Source: Ontholestes murinus
Taxonomy: Eukaryota > Arthropoda > Insecta > Coleoptera > Staphylinidae
Length of the DNA stretch: 64,000 nt
Reading direction: 5' to 3'
Assembly: GCA_963969525.1 (NCBI GenBank)
Contig: OZ018396.1
Span: 54,417,352 to 54,481,351, forward strand
The translations under genes and the position numbers were made by a program. Below, in pieces: positions 23,649-35,600 of this stretch (its first letter is position 1; the number at the start of each line of letters is the position of its first letter). The notes beneath the pieces were generated by a model, which was not told the origin of the DNA, searched no databases, and worked only from the letters and a program-made list of their open reading frames with translations.

Positions 23649-23761
23649 GAAAAGCACTTGTTATGTTCCATATTTTTATTTTCAATTTCCTGACACGTGT
23701 TTCAAACTTTACAGTTCATTGAATGACCTACAAAAAATATGGAACATAACAAGTGATTTTC
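23649..23761. repeat. 28-bp inverted repeat with 57-bp loop
   Basis: The left arm (23649-23676, starting gaaaagcacttgttatgttc) and the right arm (23734-23761, ending cataacaagtgattttc) are reverse complements with one mismatch. A 73-codon open frame runs through it but has no other support. Confidence 0.7.
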
Positions 23762-24359
23762 TCTATAAAAATGTTTTTTTTAACTACGTCGTAGTTAAAT
23801 TGGGTTGGTCGGCTTTAAAATAAAAGTCGAGTCAATTTTCTCTAATAAAAGTTGCTACTTTTTCGCTATATAGTGTGTTGAAAAACCTATTATGCTGAAA
23901 ATCTGTCTTTGGTAATCTCTTCTTTATGAATTTCTGTTAAATATATGTTTTTCCCAAAGGTTATTATCCGGTAGATTTCTGGATTTTTGTTTTAGTTAAT
24001 TTTTCTAAGTAAGCAGTTTTGGATTTGGATTTTTCGTAGGATGGGTCTTCTAATATCCTCATTATTTTGCCTCGTTATTAGTCCTGTTTATAATTACTGC
24101 AGCCACCCTTTATCCTTTAGTAGTACTACGATTTATTGCATTCTTTTAGGTCTTCAATTACCTGGCCTTCCTCCTTCGGAATATTATGTTTTAAGGGTTT
24201 TATGTTGTCTGTGAAAAAATATTACGTAAGAAACTTTTTGTTAGCATGTTGCATAAAATAAATAATTTGACCTATGACAGACGCCTTTCTATCTGATGAA
24301 CTCTTCATTATTTTGACCTAAGTTTCAAAATATGTACACATTTTGAAGAAAAATCTAAA
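23762..24359. other. No gene seen
   Basis: This is AT-rich sequence with scattered pyrimidine-rich stretches. It may be 5' sequence of the decayed LINE that becomes readable from 24470. Confidence 0.3.
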
Positions 24360-24439
24360 TTAATGGATCCCTCGAATTGGCCGGAAAGAATAACCGTCAA
24401 TCGATATATTTTTAGGAGGGGCAACATCAAATCCAGGGA

Positions 24440-25860
24440 CAGATGATACACCACAAAGCACAATCCGCTCGATGTTCATCAATGTCCAAGACCTAAAATG
24501 TCTTCTCACATCATATAACATTAGTATATTATCTACATCCGAACACTGGATGACAAATGATGAAAGTAATTCACTCAGTATTGATAACATGTTTTTTTCT
24601 GATCATGTGGGTATGAGTCTAAACGTCAGTCAAGTTGACATATAATTCCACTATAAGGGACAAAAATGCTTGAATATTTGGCAAAAATATACCTAAATAT
24701 GGTTTAATGGTTTCTGATGAGTTCCTGTACGTCAGCAGCGTCAGCAGAAGAGTGGAAGATCTTCTAGGATGAACTCTGTCCAATTCTCGTGCATTCTAAA
24801 TTTTGGATGAATATTATTTATATTATTTTTCTATGTATTAGGTTTTTATGTTAGCACAGAATTAAAACAAGCAAATAAATAAATAAACAAATGTCAAAAG
24901 TCATGTGGCGAGTTATCAATTCAAATGCAAAACTCGTCATTTCAGGATGAGCCAATCTCCAATATCTCCAAACGAGTTCAATAAATCTTGACTTAATTAA
25001 AATCTGTAAGGAGGAGGAAAATTTATAAAATGTATATACAAATAGTATCTTACTTGGAGTATAATCAGCTGCTGAATGCGTGCCAGTTTGAGTTTAGAAA
25101 ATAGTTTTCTACCACTGATGCTATCTTACAACTCTTTGGAAACATTTTGGAGACGTTCGACAACAGGGGGATATCTATAGTCACCTTCTTAGACTCAAAA
25201 AAAGCCTTCGAATGCGTTAACTACTGTCTACTAATAAAAAGCTCGCATTTTACGGTTTCTGTGAGTCTAGCTGTGCACTGATTAGATCGAACTTATTCGA
25301 GAGATCACAAGTAGTCAAGGCGGATGGAATTACTTCTGACACTCTTAGGGAAGAACATGGTGTACCACAGGGGTCAACACTGGGACTATTAGTCTTGGTT
25401 TACATGAACGACTTTTTTCACGCTGTGTGTAATGTACAAAGCATCATGTATGTTAACAATACCACCTTAATAAGCACAAGTGATCACGCTGATATAAGTT
25501 TACAGCTCAAAACCAGTGCTCTGTTAAGGTCCAAGAGGTGGTTTGACGTCAACCACCTGCAATTCAATCAAACAAAAACTATAAATTTTCTCTGTAGACT
25601 TTGCAATTGGGATCATGACGCGGGTCTGTTCTCAAGTGAATAAAATTTTTTTTGGGATTGGTCATGGACTCTTCCTTAAGGTGGGTACAAAACTCGGACA
25701 TAGCTATTAATAAATGTAACCTGATTTGTGCATTAGATTTATGTTAGATTTAATTAAAATACATTACATATATTATGACTAAGTTCAACCATATGACGTG
25801 TGTAAAACTTGTAGTTACTAGCACTAATAAACATTATTATTATTATTATTATTGATGATT
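24440..25860 (+). pseudogene. CR1-like LINE remnant: endonuclease and RT pieces, (ATT)n tail
   Basis: At about 24473-24590 the + strand gives 'INVQDLKCLL' and 'ISILSTSEHWMTNDE', matching the APE-type endonuclease block 'N.QSL......L..SEHWL'. After a deleted or unreadable part, RT follows at about 25060-25640: 'FEFRK.FSTTDAILQLF', 'TFLDSKKAFECVNY' (block A), 'HGVPQGSTLG' and 'VYMNDFFHAV' (block B region), 'IMYVNNTTLIST' where active elements have YADD, and 'W..VNHLQFNQTKT'. The 3' part ends in an (ATT)n tail at about 25834-25856. Stops, frameshifts and the lost catalytic aspartates make it inactive. Confidence 0.75.
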
Positions 25861-26208
25861 TTATAGTACAGATGATTTTTTACTTTTTTTATAAATACAA
25901 GATGACATTGTTACTAAATTAAAGCGTTTCTCTATTGTTCATTCTCTCACTTGATGTATTTACTTGTTGTATGAGTTGTGTACTAACTATAGTTTCTTCG
26001 TCAGTGCTTTGTTTACATTTATGGACCGGCCTTTTGAATCTTGGTTTTCTTGTAGAGCGTTGGATTGAAGACTTCGTGTATCTGATTTCCTAATTTTAGA
26101 ACTACCCTTTTAAATATTGTAATATATCTTTGGTTGGCTTCAGATGATACTTTCTGATAAGATAGCGTTTCCAATTTGTTCCATAGGACTTCGTGTACCT
26201 TATTTTCT
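25861..26208. other. AT-rich DNA with a short duplicated motif
   Basis: The motif 'cttcgtgta' plus '(g/t)att(t)tctaattttag' occurs at about 26070-26105 and 26190-26220. No gene was recognised; the open frame at 26019-26255 runs into the LINE insertion and is not supported. Confidence 0.35.
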
Positions 26209-26221
26209 AATTTTAGGAGTA

Positions 26222-26532
26222 AAAAAAAGACCTTTATTTGCATACGAATATTCATATAAATATAATACTATACACTTTCTTGCTTTTACTCCCTTCTAAC
26301 TTCTTTCTCCCACTTCAATCTCCTCAGAATATCTACCCCAGCCCAATCCTCTCTCATCCATTCATTCACTTTTTTGTTGCTTCCCACCCATTCCTCACAC
26401 ACTCCCTCACATTCTTCTGCTAAATCCATCCACGTATCCTTTCCACTCCCACATAGCACACATCTAATATACTTTTCTCCCATCCAGTCCTTCCTTCCTC
26501 TCTTGCCTGACCCACATCTTGCTCTCGCCAAA
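26222..26532 (-). mobile_element. 5'-truncated LINE insertion with 13-bp target-site duplication
   Basis: The host sequence 'aattttaggagta' occurs at 26209-26221 and again at 26533-26545, directly bounding this insert. Read on the minus strand, the insert encodes an ORF2 C-terminus: 'ARARCGSGKRGRKDWMGE', a zinc-knuckle-like 'CVLCGSGKDTWMDLAEEC', then 'DWAGVDILRRLKWEK' and a stop. An 'aaataaag' polyadenylation-like signal follows, then a T-run (minus sense) at the junction. The same family lies at 63050-63455. The open frame extends into flanking DNA as 134 codons only by chance. The clear duplication and open C-terminus suggest a fairly recent insertion. Confidence 0.8.
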
Positions 26533-26545
26533 AATTTTAGGAGTA

Positions 26546-27405
26546 GTTTGTTTAAATAATTTCCTAAGGTGATGTGTTTGCTTCTGACTATATGGAAAGT
26601 TTTTCTATAATTTAGGTATTTTACTTTCATATATTTCGGTGAGGCCTTCTTGTTTGTACACCTGAACAAGAAGGCTATGTTATATACCAACCTACTGGGT
26701 TTTATTTTTATTTTTACATCTTCAGTCGTGGGTATTTTTACCAGTATAGGTTATAAATCTTACATTTGAGGGTTTATTATTTTTATTAATCATTTGAAGG
26801 GTATTTTCTCGTATAATTGAATTGAATAGGTCTAGAGATTTTGGCAAATTTAAATCTTCAGGAATCGTTGTTTGGGGTTTTTTATGCGATTTTGTTACCA
26901 TGCTTGATTATTTAAGATAGGAAGTTCTTGAAAGTCGTAGTGCGGAGATATATGATACAAGTAAATGGATGACTTTGATGGGTTAATGTTTCAGCTTGAA
27001 GGTAGGCTGTAAAAAACTTACAATATTTTATCGAAATCATCAAAATCAAAAAAGATACCTTATGGTAAAGGTATGATGAATATTTTAATAAACAATGGCT
27101 GACATCCTTTTGTTAAATCAATTTAAAAAGCTAATAATTCACTATGGAACATTTTTAATATTCAATTTAAAAACAAATCGCAAATTTGATAGAAAAATAA
27201 GAAAATAAAGTAAGATTATATTAAAAATTACACAAACAATACAATACAATTTGTTGTCTTTGTTAATCTTTTAAATATTTCTTATATTCATACAGTTATC
27301 TATAATCTAAACTTCTCTTCCATATTGAATTACATAATAAAACGAAAATTTTCAATCGAAAATATAACTGCTTGATTTTATATACCTTTTTTCTTTTGTT
27401 TCCAG
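26546..27405. other. AT-rich DNA before the WAP signal exon
   Basis: The sequence is AT-rich, with a small hairpin at about 26646-26673 (aggccttcttgtttgtacac then gaacaagaaggct). No promoter or first exon of the WAP gene could be identified. Because the coding exon starts at a splice acceptor, the transcription start lies further upstream. Confidence 0.4.
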
Positions 27406-27485
27406 TTGGACTAAAATGATTATACACCGCCTGTTAGTGCTTGGATCATTCCTGTTGCTATGTGCTGTAGCATCAGCCAAAAAAG
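27406..27485 (+). CDS. WAP-domain secreted protein, signal-peptide exon (coding from 27416)
   Basis: A pyrimidine-rich acceptor (ttttttcttttgtttccag) ends at 27405, so this is not the first exon of the transcript. After 10 untranslated bases the ATG at 27416 opens a 23-residue coding part 'MIIHRLLVLGSFLLLCAVAS' plus AKK. It has a basic n-region, a hydrophobic core and an ASA-type signal peptidase site, so the product enters the secretory pathway. The exon ends at 27485 with a consensus donor (G|GTAAGT), leaving one base of a split codon (phase 1). The exon at 58593 accepts that phase. An upstream 5' UTR exon and promoter are implied but not found. Secreted WAP proteins act as protease inhibitors, antimicrobial factors or structural and venom components; which applies here cannot be said. 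Confidence 0.8.
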
Positions 27486-27599
27486 GTAAGTCTATTTGAT
27501 TCTGCCGTTTCTTTTGCTACAAAATTCTTATTTATAAAATGCTTTACAAGTTTACAATTAAAACATTTTTTTTAAATTTTAATTCTGATCTAAGTATAT

Positions 27600-28830
27600 G
27601 AGATTAATTACTTAACATGGCGTACTCTTGACCTACCTCAACAGTTTAAATATGGACCTAACGTACTCTTGACATATCCCAACAGTCGAAATGTTGTCCT
27701 TGTGTACTCTTGACCTACATCAACAGTCTAAATATTAATCTAGCGTACTTTTGACCTACCTCAACAGTCAAAATATTGACCTACTGTACTCTTGACATGC
27801 CTCAATACTCTAAATATTAATCTAACGTACTCTTGATCTACCTCAACAGTCTAAATATTAACCTAACGTACTCTTGATCTACCTCAACAGTCGAAATATT
27901 GTCCTAGCGTACTCTTGACCTATCCCAACAGTTGAAATAGTGTCCCAGCGTACTCTTGACTTGCCTCACCAGTCTAAATATTAACCCAGCGTACTCTTGA
28001 CCTACCTCAACAGTCTAAATATTGACCTAACGTACTCTTGACCTATCCCAACAGTTGAAATATTGTCCTAGTGTACTCTTGACCTACCTCAACAGCCTAA
28101 ATATTGACCTAACGTACTCTTGACCTATCCCAACAGTTGAAATATTGTCCTAGCGTACTCTTGACTTGCCTCAACAGTCTAAATATTAACCCAGCGTACT
28201 CTTGACCTGCCTCAACAGTCTAAATATTGACCTAGCGCACGCTTGACCTGCCTCAATAGTCTAAATATTGACCTAGCGCACTCTTGACCTACCTCAACAG
28301 TCTAAATATTAACCTAACGTACTCTTGACCTATCTCAACCGTCTAAATATTAACCCAGCGTACTCTTGACCTACCTCAACAATCTAGATATTAACCTAAC
28401 GTACTCTTGACATTATCCAACAGTCGAAATATTATCCTAGCGTACTCCTGACCTGCCTCAACAGTCTAAATATTAACTCATTATCCAACAGACGAAATAT
28501 TGTCCTAGTGTGCTCTTGACCTACACCAACAGTCTAAATATTTACCCAGCGTACTCTTGACCTACCTCAACAGTCTAGATATTGACCTAACGTACTCTTG
28601 ACCTATCCCAACAGTTGAAATATTGTCCTAGTGTACCCTTGACCTACACCAACAGTCTAAATATTAACCCAGCGTACTCTTGACCTACCTCAACAGTCTA
28701 GATATTGACCTGACGTACTCTTGACCTATCCCAACAGTTGAAATATTGTGCTAGCGTACTCTTGACCTGCCTCAATAGTCTAAGTATTAACCTAGCGTTC
28801 TCTTGAGTTGTTTGTCTTATAATTAACCGA
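27600..28830 (+). repeat. 41-bp minisatellite, about 29 tandem copies
   Basis: The repeat begins about 115 bp after the splice donor of the signal-peptide exon. One unit is made of 'cctaacgtactcttgaccta' followed by 'cctcaacagtctaaatattaa'. Variants alternate between 'cctacctcaacagtctaaat' and 'cctatcccaacagttgaaat', which gives a partial two-unit pattern (about 82 bp). There are no unique spacers between units. Copies diverge by point changes and one partial deletion near 28475. A related block in reverse orientation lies at 45755-46200 and a faint relative at 31590-31690. Confidence 0.9.
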
Positions 28831-29689
28831 GCGTACTGAGGATCTAAGATTTAATTTATTAAGGTTTAATTTTATTGGTAAGATTTTTATTCATATAGGT
28901 TTTTAGTAATTGCAAAAGATCATCAGTGGGTTTTTACTGTAAATAGAGTGAAAAAAACTATTTAATAGAAGAGGGAAGAGCGGTGATCTGTAAAATGTAT
29001 AAAACCAAAAAAAAAACTTTCGTATGAAGTTTATTATGATGGTGTAGACTTTTAAGCTGAAAATTTTGAAAAATAAACTTTTGTGCCATGTGGTAGTAAA
29101 AGCGTTGCTTTAATCTTCAACTGCCACTGCTGGTTGATGCGCTGGGTAAAGTTCAGGTCTTATATAGACAAAGATGGACTAAAAAAAGTCTGTCGAATGT
29201 CTTACAATGTAACCTATGTATTGCCATTATATAAAAAGCACATCTAATTACTCTTTATTAGAATAATGCTGGTATAACCTTCCAGCCTCAAAAGCATTAT
29301 CATTTGGAAGGACTTACTTATAAATATCAAATCAGTTTGTATTTGTAAAACATATAGTTGAATTTCTTCCAAACGAAAATCATCACAACATATAACACAT
29401 TATTCAAGAAGACAATCAAAACTCTAAATAAAAATGTAGTAGTCCCAAAAAGTAAATAGCTTTGATACAACATAAAAAATGAAGCCAGTTGATGTAAAAT
29501 TATTAGGAAGAAATTATTATCCAAAAAGTAAAACTTTAAAAATTTATTTTAGAGTCATCAATGAATAAATATTATTGGTCATCCTGTATATATATAAATT
29601 TTAGAAGCGATTTCCTAAAATCTATTTCCCTTCATATAAAAGGTAGAAATGTTAAGCTCTCGCAGTAATGAATCGTCGGAAATAGTTTT
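28831..29689. other. AT-rich intronic DNA with a probable dispersed repeat
   Basis: No exon is seen. The end near 29575-29600 reads 'ggtcatcctgtatata' on the + strand, whose complement 'tatacaggatgacc' resembles the 'tacagggtg' terminus seen at 46871. The interval 29300-29595 may therefore be an inverted relative of that repeat class. The 65-codon minus-strand frame in it is AT-driven. Confidence 0.3.
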
Positions 29690-30300
29690 TACCTTTAGAA
29701 GTATATCACTTAGAAACATATCAATACAACACGGAATTTAGAGGAGATTGCTGCACGTCCATTAAGCCGAAACGGGATTTAAAAGGAATTGCAACCTTCT
29801 TGCAGGCAACGAGTCGACGAGTAAAATCCAGGGATTATTATTTTATCAATTAAACTTCATCTTTGCGCAATCAATACATGCACAACTTTTTTGTAAATAT
29901 ATAATAATACTTACTGTTTACATTAGAAAAATTTGAATAATCACCGCGGGAAATGTTAATGTATTCGTATTAATAATACCAATTATTCGCACCGGAACGA
30001 ACGTAACTGTTTTATGCGCGCACCTTTTTGTTTCCTTTTTGCGAGGGCGCACCGACAATTCCTATCTGGTCTGATAAATGTCGACAGCGTCATGAATATG
30101 GAAACAGTGCACCCTTAACGAGCTGCAGGGAGGGAAACTTTCAACGTTTACAACACAAACACAGAAACATACACAGGGTGATGTGTACGTTTGAAATTTC
30201 CATACCATGAATAGCCCTTTGATGATATATCGATATGTGAATCCTGAAAGACCACAGGTCAATGTTCATCCAGTGCTTTAGCTCGATAAATCTCTCTCGT
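29690..30300. other. GC-richer non-repetitive island
   Basis: Compared with its surroundings this stretch is non-repetitive and richer in GC, for example 'aggcaacgagtcgacgag' near 29803, 'ttatgcgcgcacctttttg' near 30012 and 'ctgcagggagggaaac' near 30123. No exon with proper splice sites is evident. A regulatory or conserved non-coding role inside the WAP intron is possible. Confidence 0.35.
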
Positions 30301-30429
30301 TGTATGAACGAAACTAATATTTACAGTAATCAAAATCTGATAGCATTACTTCACCATTATCCTGAAGAAGAAAAAAAACAGTGATACATTTAATGGAGTA
30401 CTTCAATTCGAGCACAAATACCAATTAGA

Positions 30430-30945
30430 CAAGGGTGATGCATCTGGGAAAATCTAGACCAAGAAATCCAACCAATATTACCATTCAAAAGAATCACCGA
30501 TGTAAACCAATACGTAAACTAGCTCGCTCGCAGGAATCCCATTCTGTTGTCACTAAAAATACTGGTGAACTTGCTTCTCGTTTAGAGCAGGAGATGCATA
30601 CTTCTCGTATTCACACACCGGATATGAATACGGCAAGAGGCCGTGTTTCGTGTCGGCTCGAACACGCGGTATGTGTGTTATTAATGCCTTCGTCCCAGAA
30701 ACCCACATTCAATTTTCACCATTCTGCGACACGCCGCAATTATATACACTCGCACACAGTCGCAACGATCGACATAATAGAAATTCGAGCCGATTCAATG
30801 GCATTAGCACATTCGCCTTGTCGCACGTCGTTATTGAGCGAAAACAATGCGTCGATTTTAATTGCAAATCGTGTCGTTCAATTAGAGCAAAACAAAAACT
30901 TAAGACATATTTTATATCATGAAAGTATTGCCAAGATGACATAAA
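30430..30945 (+). other. GC-richer island with a 169-codon open frame; probably non-coding
   Basis: A + strand frame is open from 30435 to 30944, unusually long for this window. Overlapping frames on both strands are open too (30650-30922 + and 30709-30942 -), which is what local GC enrichment alone produces. The predicted residues show no domain, signal peptide or membrane segment. Many CG and homeodomain-type motifs such as 'taattgcaaat' near 30859 occur. A regulatory element in the WAP intron, or a single-exon gene of unknown kind, are both possible; I favour the former. Confidence 0.25.
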
Positions 30946-32689
30946 TCAAAGGAATATCTGCTGTAATTTGGAAAGAAAAAAGATGAAATACTATTAAGAA
31001 GAGAAATTTTGGGTAGATTGGAAGAACTAGTTTTATTATTGGCAAAAGAAATGATGAATGTGTTGAAATAATTAAATTGGCACGACTTAAAATTTAAGTA
31101 GTACGAACCAATACAGGCATATTGAGTTCTATTGCTTAAATAGTTACTGTTCCAATTTATAACTACGTTACTACGTTTTAATAGTAAACTATTGTATTCT
31201 ATCGGACGCTTTGAAAAAGTCAGCATACATGTAATCAAAACTACAATATTCGTTTATATTGTTATTAAAATACTCATTACCAAAGAACAAGGTGATAAAG
31301 GAACTAAGCTTGAAGTAATTCCTGCTTCCTCAAAATCATGATGGAAAGAGGGTTAAAGCGACATATTTAATTGTGAACTCTGTCTGTGCTTCTTTCTCCA
31401 AAATTCAAAGATTTGTTTTTTTAATATTAGATGATCATCAACAGAAGCAGGTGAAACATACAAACAACATATCGAGACACAAATTGCCGTTATATATTTT
31501 CCATTCTGTAATTTAAATATTGGTTGTAATCCTGAAAATGTTAGTTAAAAATTCGAATAATCGAACCCCATTATCACATAAAATCAATATTTTACCTGGC
31601 GTACTACTTACCTATTAAAATTCAGTCTAGCGTTATTCCCACATAAACCAATAAACTACAATTTAACTTAGGGTACTCTCAATCTACTACAGAAAACAAT
31701 GGCTTAGACTAGTACATTTCTTTGACGAATAAAGCACTAATAACCTTTCTTCACAATTATATTTGACTTATTCGTCAAATTAATTTGATCTTCACGTAAC
31801 TCTTGGTTGATTGAGTACATTTCTTATATACCACAATAAATAAACTTTTGATATTTGTTTTTCGGTTTCGTGAAGAGTATAATCAATATAAAAAACACTG
31901 TTGTATTCTTTCTTTACATTTTATTTTTTAATAAGTTAGATGCTTGAAGCCATAACTTTGTGATACATCTTTGAACTTAAAGTTGACTACATTTTTTGAT
32001 TAAATATTTAGTATTTGTAAGTAGTTTTAACATACTTCATTATTTTTTCAAATTTTAATAACACTTATCTTAACTTTTGAAAACATCAAAGAATATTTCA
32101 ACTTTTTCTTTAATAATTCATCAATTTTTCTGGGGTTTTGAGTGCTTTTAGAAAATAATTTTCTCTACTAGTTACTGTAACCAAGAAACCGTTGCAATCA
32201 ATCCATTAAAACAATATATTTTCTTATAGTTTGTTTTAATTTGTAAAAATTCAATTGTTTAAGTTTGAAAATGCTTAAGTTTTTAAACCTATGAAGTAAA
32301 TTAAATAGAATATTAATTCATTAGTACAATGGTTTTAATAATAAAAGTAATAATATGAAATATTATTTTCAATAAGCATTTCTGCACTATTTTTTACATT
32401 ATGATTAATATACTTAAGTTTTTCTTTGGTAAAATTTCAATCATTTGAAAGCTATTTTAAGCCGTTTTGCCTCTTTACCTAGAATGTATCAGCATTTGTT
32501 CTTCAGCATTTCATAATTTTCTTCAAGGATTATAGAAATTTTCAGGATTTTTTTTCATATTTCTAGAATTATCTTAAAATATTCTAAAATTCCTAACAAC
32601 TTATTTTCAGATTTAGATTCTAAACTATTTTTTTAATTCTTATTTTTATGATTGTATTTTGTTGTAATTAAAAAATATTATTCTCATGG
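30946..32689. other. AT-rich intronic DNA, no gene seen
   Basis: A faint relative of the 41-bp minisatellite is at 31590-31690 (ggcgtactacttacctatta; gggtactctcaatctac). Reverse-complement members of the 'gaaaattctaga' family appear at about 32470-32620. No supported exon was found. Confidence 0.4.
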
Positions 32690-35600
32690 CAAATAGTTGA
32701 ATTATAAATGACTATCTAAAGCTAATCTTATCTAATTTAGATTAAAAGTCTGCCCACCCATCATTCATCAAATATTTACTAATTTACTCACCCAAATATT
32801 TGACTTTTTTCTTTTTTCTTTTTTAATTCAAAAAGTTTTGTAATTAACTTTATTGGAAACCGCGAGACAATAAGGAATTAAAGTTTATATGTGTATGTAG
32901 GGTGGGTGGGTGGCCTCTATCCCACCCTCCAAGCAGTACAACATCATCAAAAATTATTGGAAATTTTTCTATGAATACAACAAACAAAAAATTCAATTAT
33001 TTTGTCTTTACTTACATTTTACAACCTTTAATTAAAACCCTCGCTTATGTTTTACTGATTGGAGGGTGGGATAGAGGCCACCCACCCACCCTACATATAC
33101 ATGGTAAGTTTAATTGCTAATCGTTTATAATGTTGCTGTTAAAAACAATAAAACCCTTTATGTAATAAAAAATAAAACAAAATCAAAATTTAAGTTTAAA
33201 CATAAATGACTATCTATAGCTAATCTTATTTAATTTAAATTTAAAATCTTCCCACCCACCATGCATCAAATTTTTCCTAATTTACTCACTCAAAAATTTT
33301 ACCTTTTTAATTTCTTTTTAATTCAAAAAGTTTTGCAATTAATTTCATTGGAAACTGCGAGACGATAAGGAATTAAAGTTTATGTGTATATGTAGGGTGG
33401 GTGGGTGGCCTCTATCCCACCCTCCAAGCAGTTAAACATCATCAAAAATTATTTAAAATATTTGTATGAATACATCAATTAAAAAATGCAATTATTTTAT
33501 GTTTGCTTACGATTTACAACTTTTAATTAAAACCCTCGCTTATGTTTTACTGATTAGAGGGTGGGATAGAGGCCACCCACCCACCCTACATATACATGAT
33601 AACTTTATTTGCTAATCGTTAATGATTTTGCTGTTAAAAACAATACAACCCTTTATGTAATAAAAACTAATACGAAATCAAAATTTAGGTTTAAATATAA
33701 ATGACTATTTATAACTAATCTTATCTAATTCAGTTTGCCCACACATCATGCATCAAATTTTTAATTTACTCAGTCAAAAATTTTACCTTTTTAATTTCTT
33801 TTTTATTCAAAAAGTTTTGCAATTAATTTTATTGGAATCCGCGAGACGATAAGGAATTAAAGTTTATGTGTATATGTAGGGTGGGTGGGTGGCCTCTATA
33901 TTGCCCTCCAATCAGTAAAACATCATCAAAAATTATTTAAAATATTTGTATGAATACTTAAATTAGAAATGTAATTATTTTATGTGTGCTTACATTTTAC
34001 AACCTTTAATTAAAACCCTCACTTATGTTTTACTGATTGGAGGGTGGGATAGAGGCCACCCACCCACCCTACATATACATGATAACTTTAATTGCTAACC
34101 GTTGATGATTTTGCTGTCAAAAACAATAAAACCCTTTATGCAATAAAAATTAAACAAAATCAAAATTTCAGTTTAAATATAAATTATTTTATATAGCTAA
34201 TCTTATCTAATTTAAATTTAAAATCTTCCCACCCACCATGCATCAATTTTTTACTAATTTACACACCCAAAAATTTCACCTTTTTAATTTCTTTTTTATT
34301 CAAAATGTTTTGTAATTAATTTTATTGGAAACCGCGAGACGATAAGGAATTAAAGTTTATGTGTATATGTAGGGTGGGTGGGTGTCCTCTATCCCACCCT
34401 CCAATCAGTAAAACATCATCAAAAATTATTTGAAATATTTGTATGAATACATTAATTAAAAAATGCAATTATTTTGTGTTTGCTTACATTTTACAACCTT
34501 TAATTAAAACCCTCGCTTATGTTTTACTGATTGGAGGGTGGGATAGAGGCCACCCACCCACCCTACATATACATGATAGCTTTAATTGCTAATCATTGAT
34601 GATTTTGCTGTTAAAAACAATACAACCCTTTATGTAATAAAAAATAAAACGAAATCAAAATTTAGGTTTAAATATAAATGACTATTTATAACTAATCTTA
34701 TCTAATTTAGTTTGCTTACCCATCATGCATCAAATTTTTAATTTACTCACTCAAAAATTTTACCTTTTTAATTTCTTTTTTATTCAAAGAGTTTTGCAAT
34801 TAATTTTATTGGGAACCGCGAGACGATAAGGAATTAAAGTTTATGTGTATATGTAGGGTGGGTGGGTGGCCTCTATCCCACCCTCTCATCAGTAAAACTT
34901 CATCAAAAATTATTGGAAATTTTTCTATGAATACATCAATTAAAAAATGCAATTATTTTGTGTTTGCTTACATTTTACAACCTTTAATAAATCCCTTGTT
35001 TATGTTTTACTGATTGGAAGGTGGGATAGAGGCCACCCACCCACCCTACATATACATGAGAACTTTAATTGCTAATCGTTGATGATTTTGCTGTTAAAAA
35101 CAATAAAACCCTTTATGTAATAAAAAATAAAACAAAATCAAAATTTAAATTTAAATATAAATGACTATCTATAACGAATCTTATCTAATTTAGTTTGCCC
35201 ACCCATCATGCATTAAATTTTTAATTTACTCACTCAAAAATTTTACCTTTTTAATTTCTTTTTTATTCAAAAAGTTTTGCAATTAATTTTATTGGAATCC
35301 GCGAGACGATAAGGAATTAAAGTTTAAGTGTATATGTAGGGTGGATGGGTGGCCTCTATCCCACCCTCCAATCAGTAAAACATCATCAAAAATTATTTAA
35401 AATATTTGTATGAATACATCAATAAAAAATGCAATTATTTTATGTTTGCTTACATTTTACAACCTTCAATTAATACCCTCGTTCATGTTTTACTGATTGG
35501 AGGGTGGGATAGAGGCCACCCACCCACCCTACATATACATGAGAACTTTAATTACTAATCGTTGATGATTTTTCTGTTAAAAACAATAAAACCCTTTATG

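Noticed and set aside
26286..26690. 134-codon minus-strand open frame as a host gene
   Set aside because: Its C-terminal part is the LINE ORF2 end, and its N-terminal part is flanking DNA beyond the 13-bp target-site duplication, so the frame is an accident of insertion.
27600..28830. Regular direct repeats resembling a CRISPR array
   Set aside because: Units of 41 bp abut each other without unique spacers, and the genome is clearly eukaryotic; it is a minisatellite.
29690..30300. Possible first exon or promoter of the WAP gene in the GC-rich island
   Set aside because: It lies downstream of the signal-peptide exon, so it cannot be the promoter of that transcript; an alternative promoter could not be supported.
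32902..33120. 72-codon open frame in the first unit of the inverted-repeat array
   Set aside because: It is built from the two arms and loop, is broken in the other five units and has no domain.
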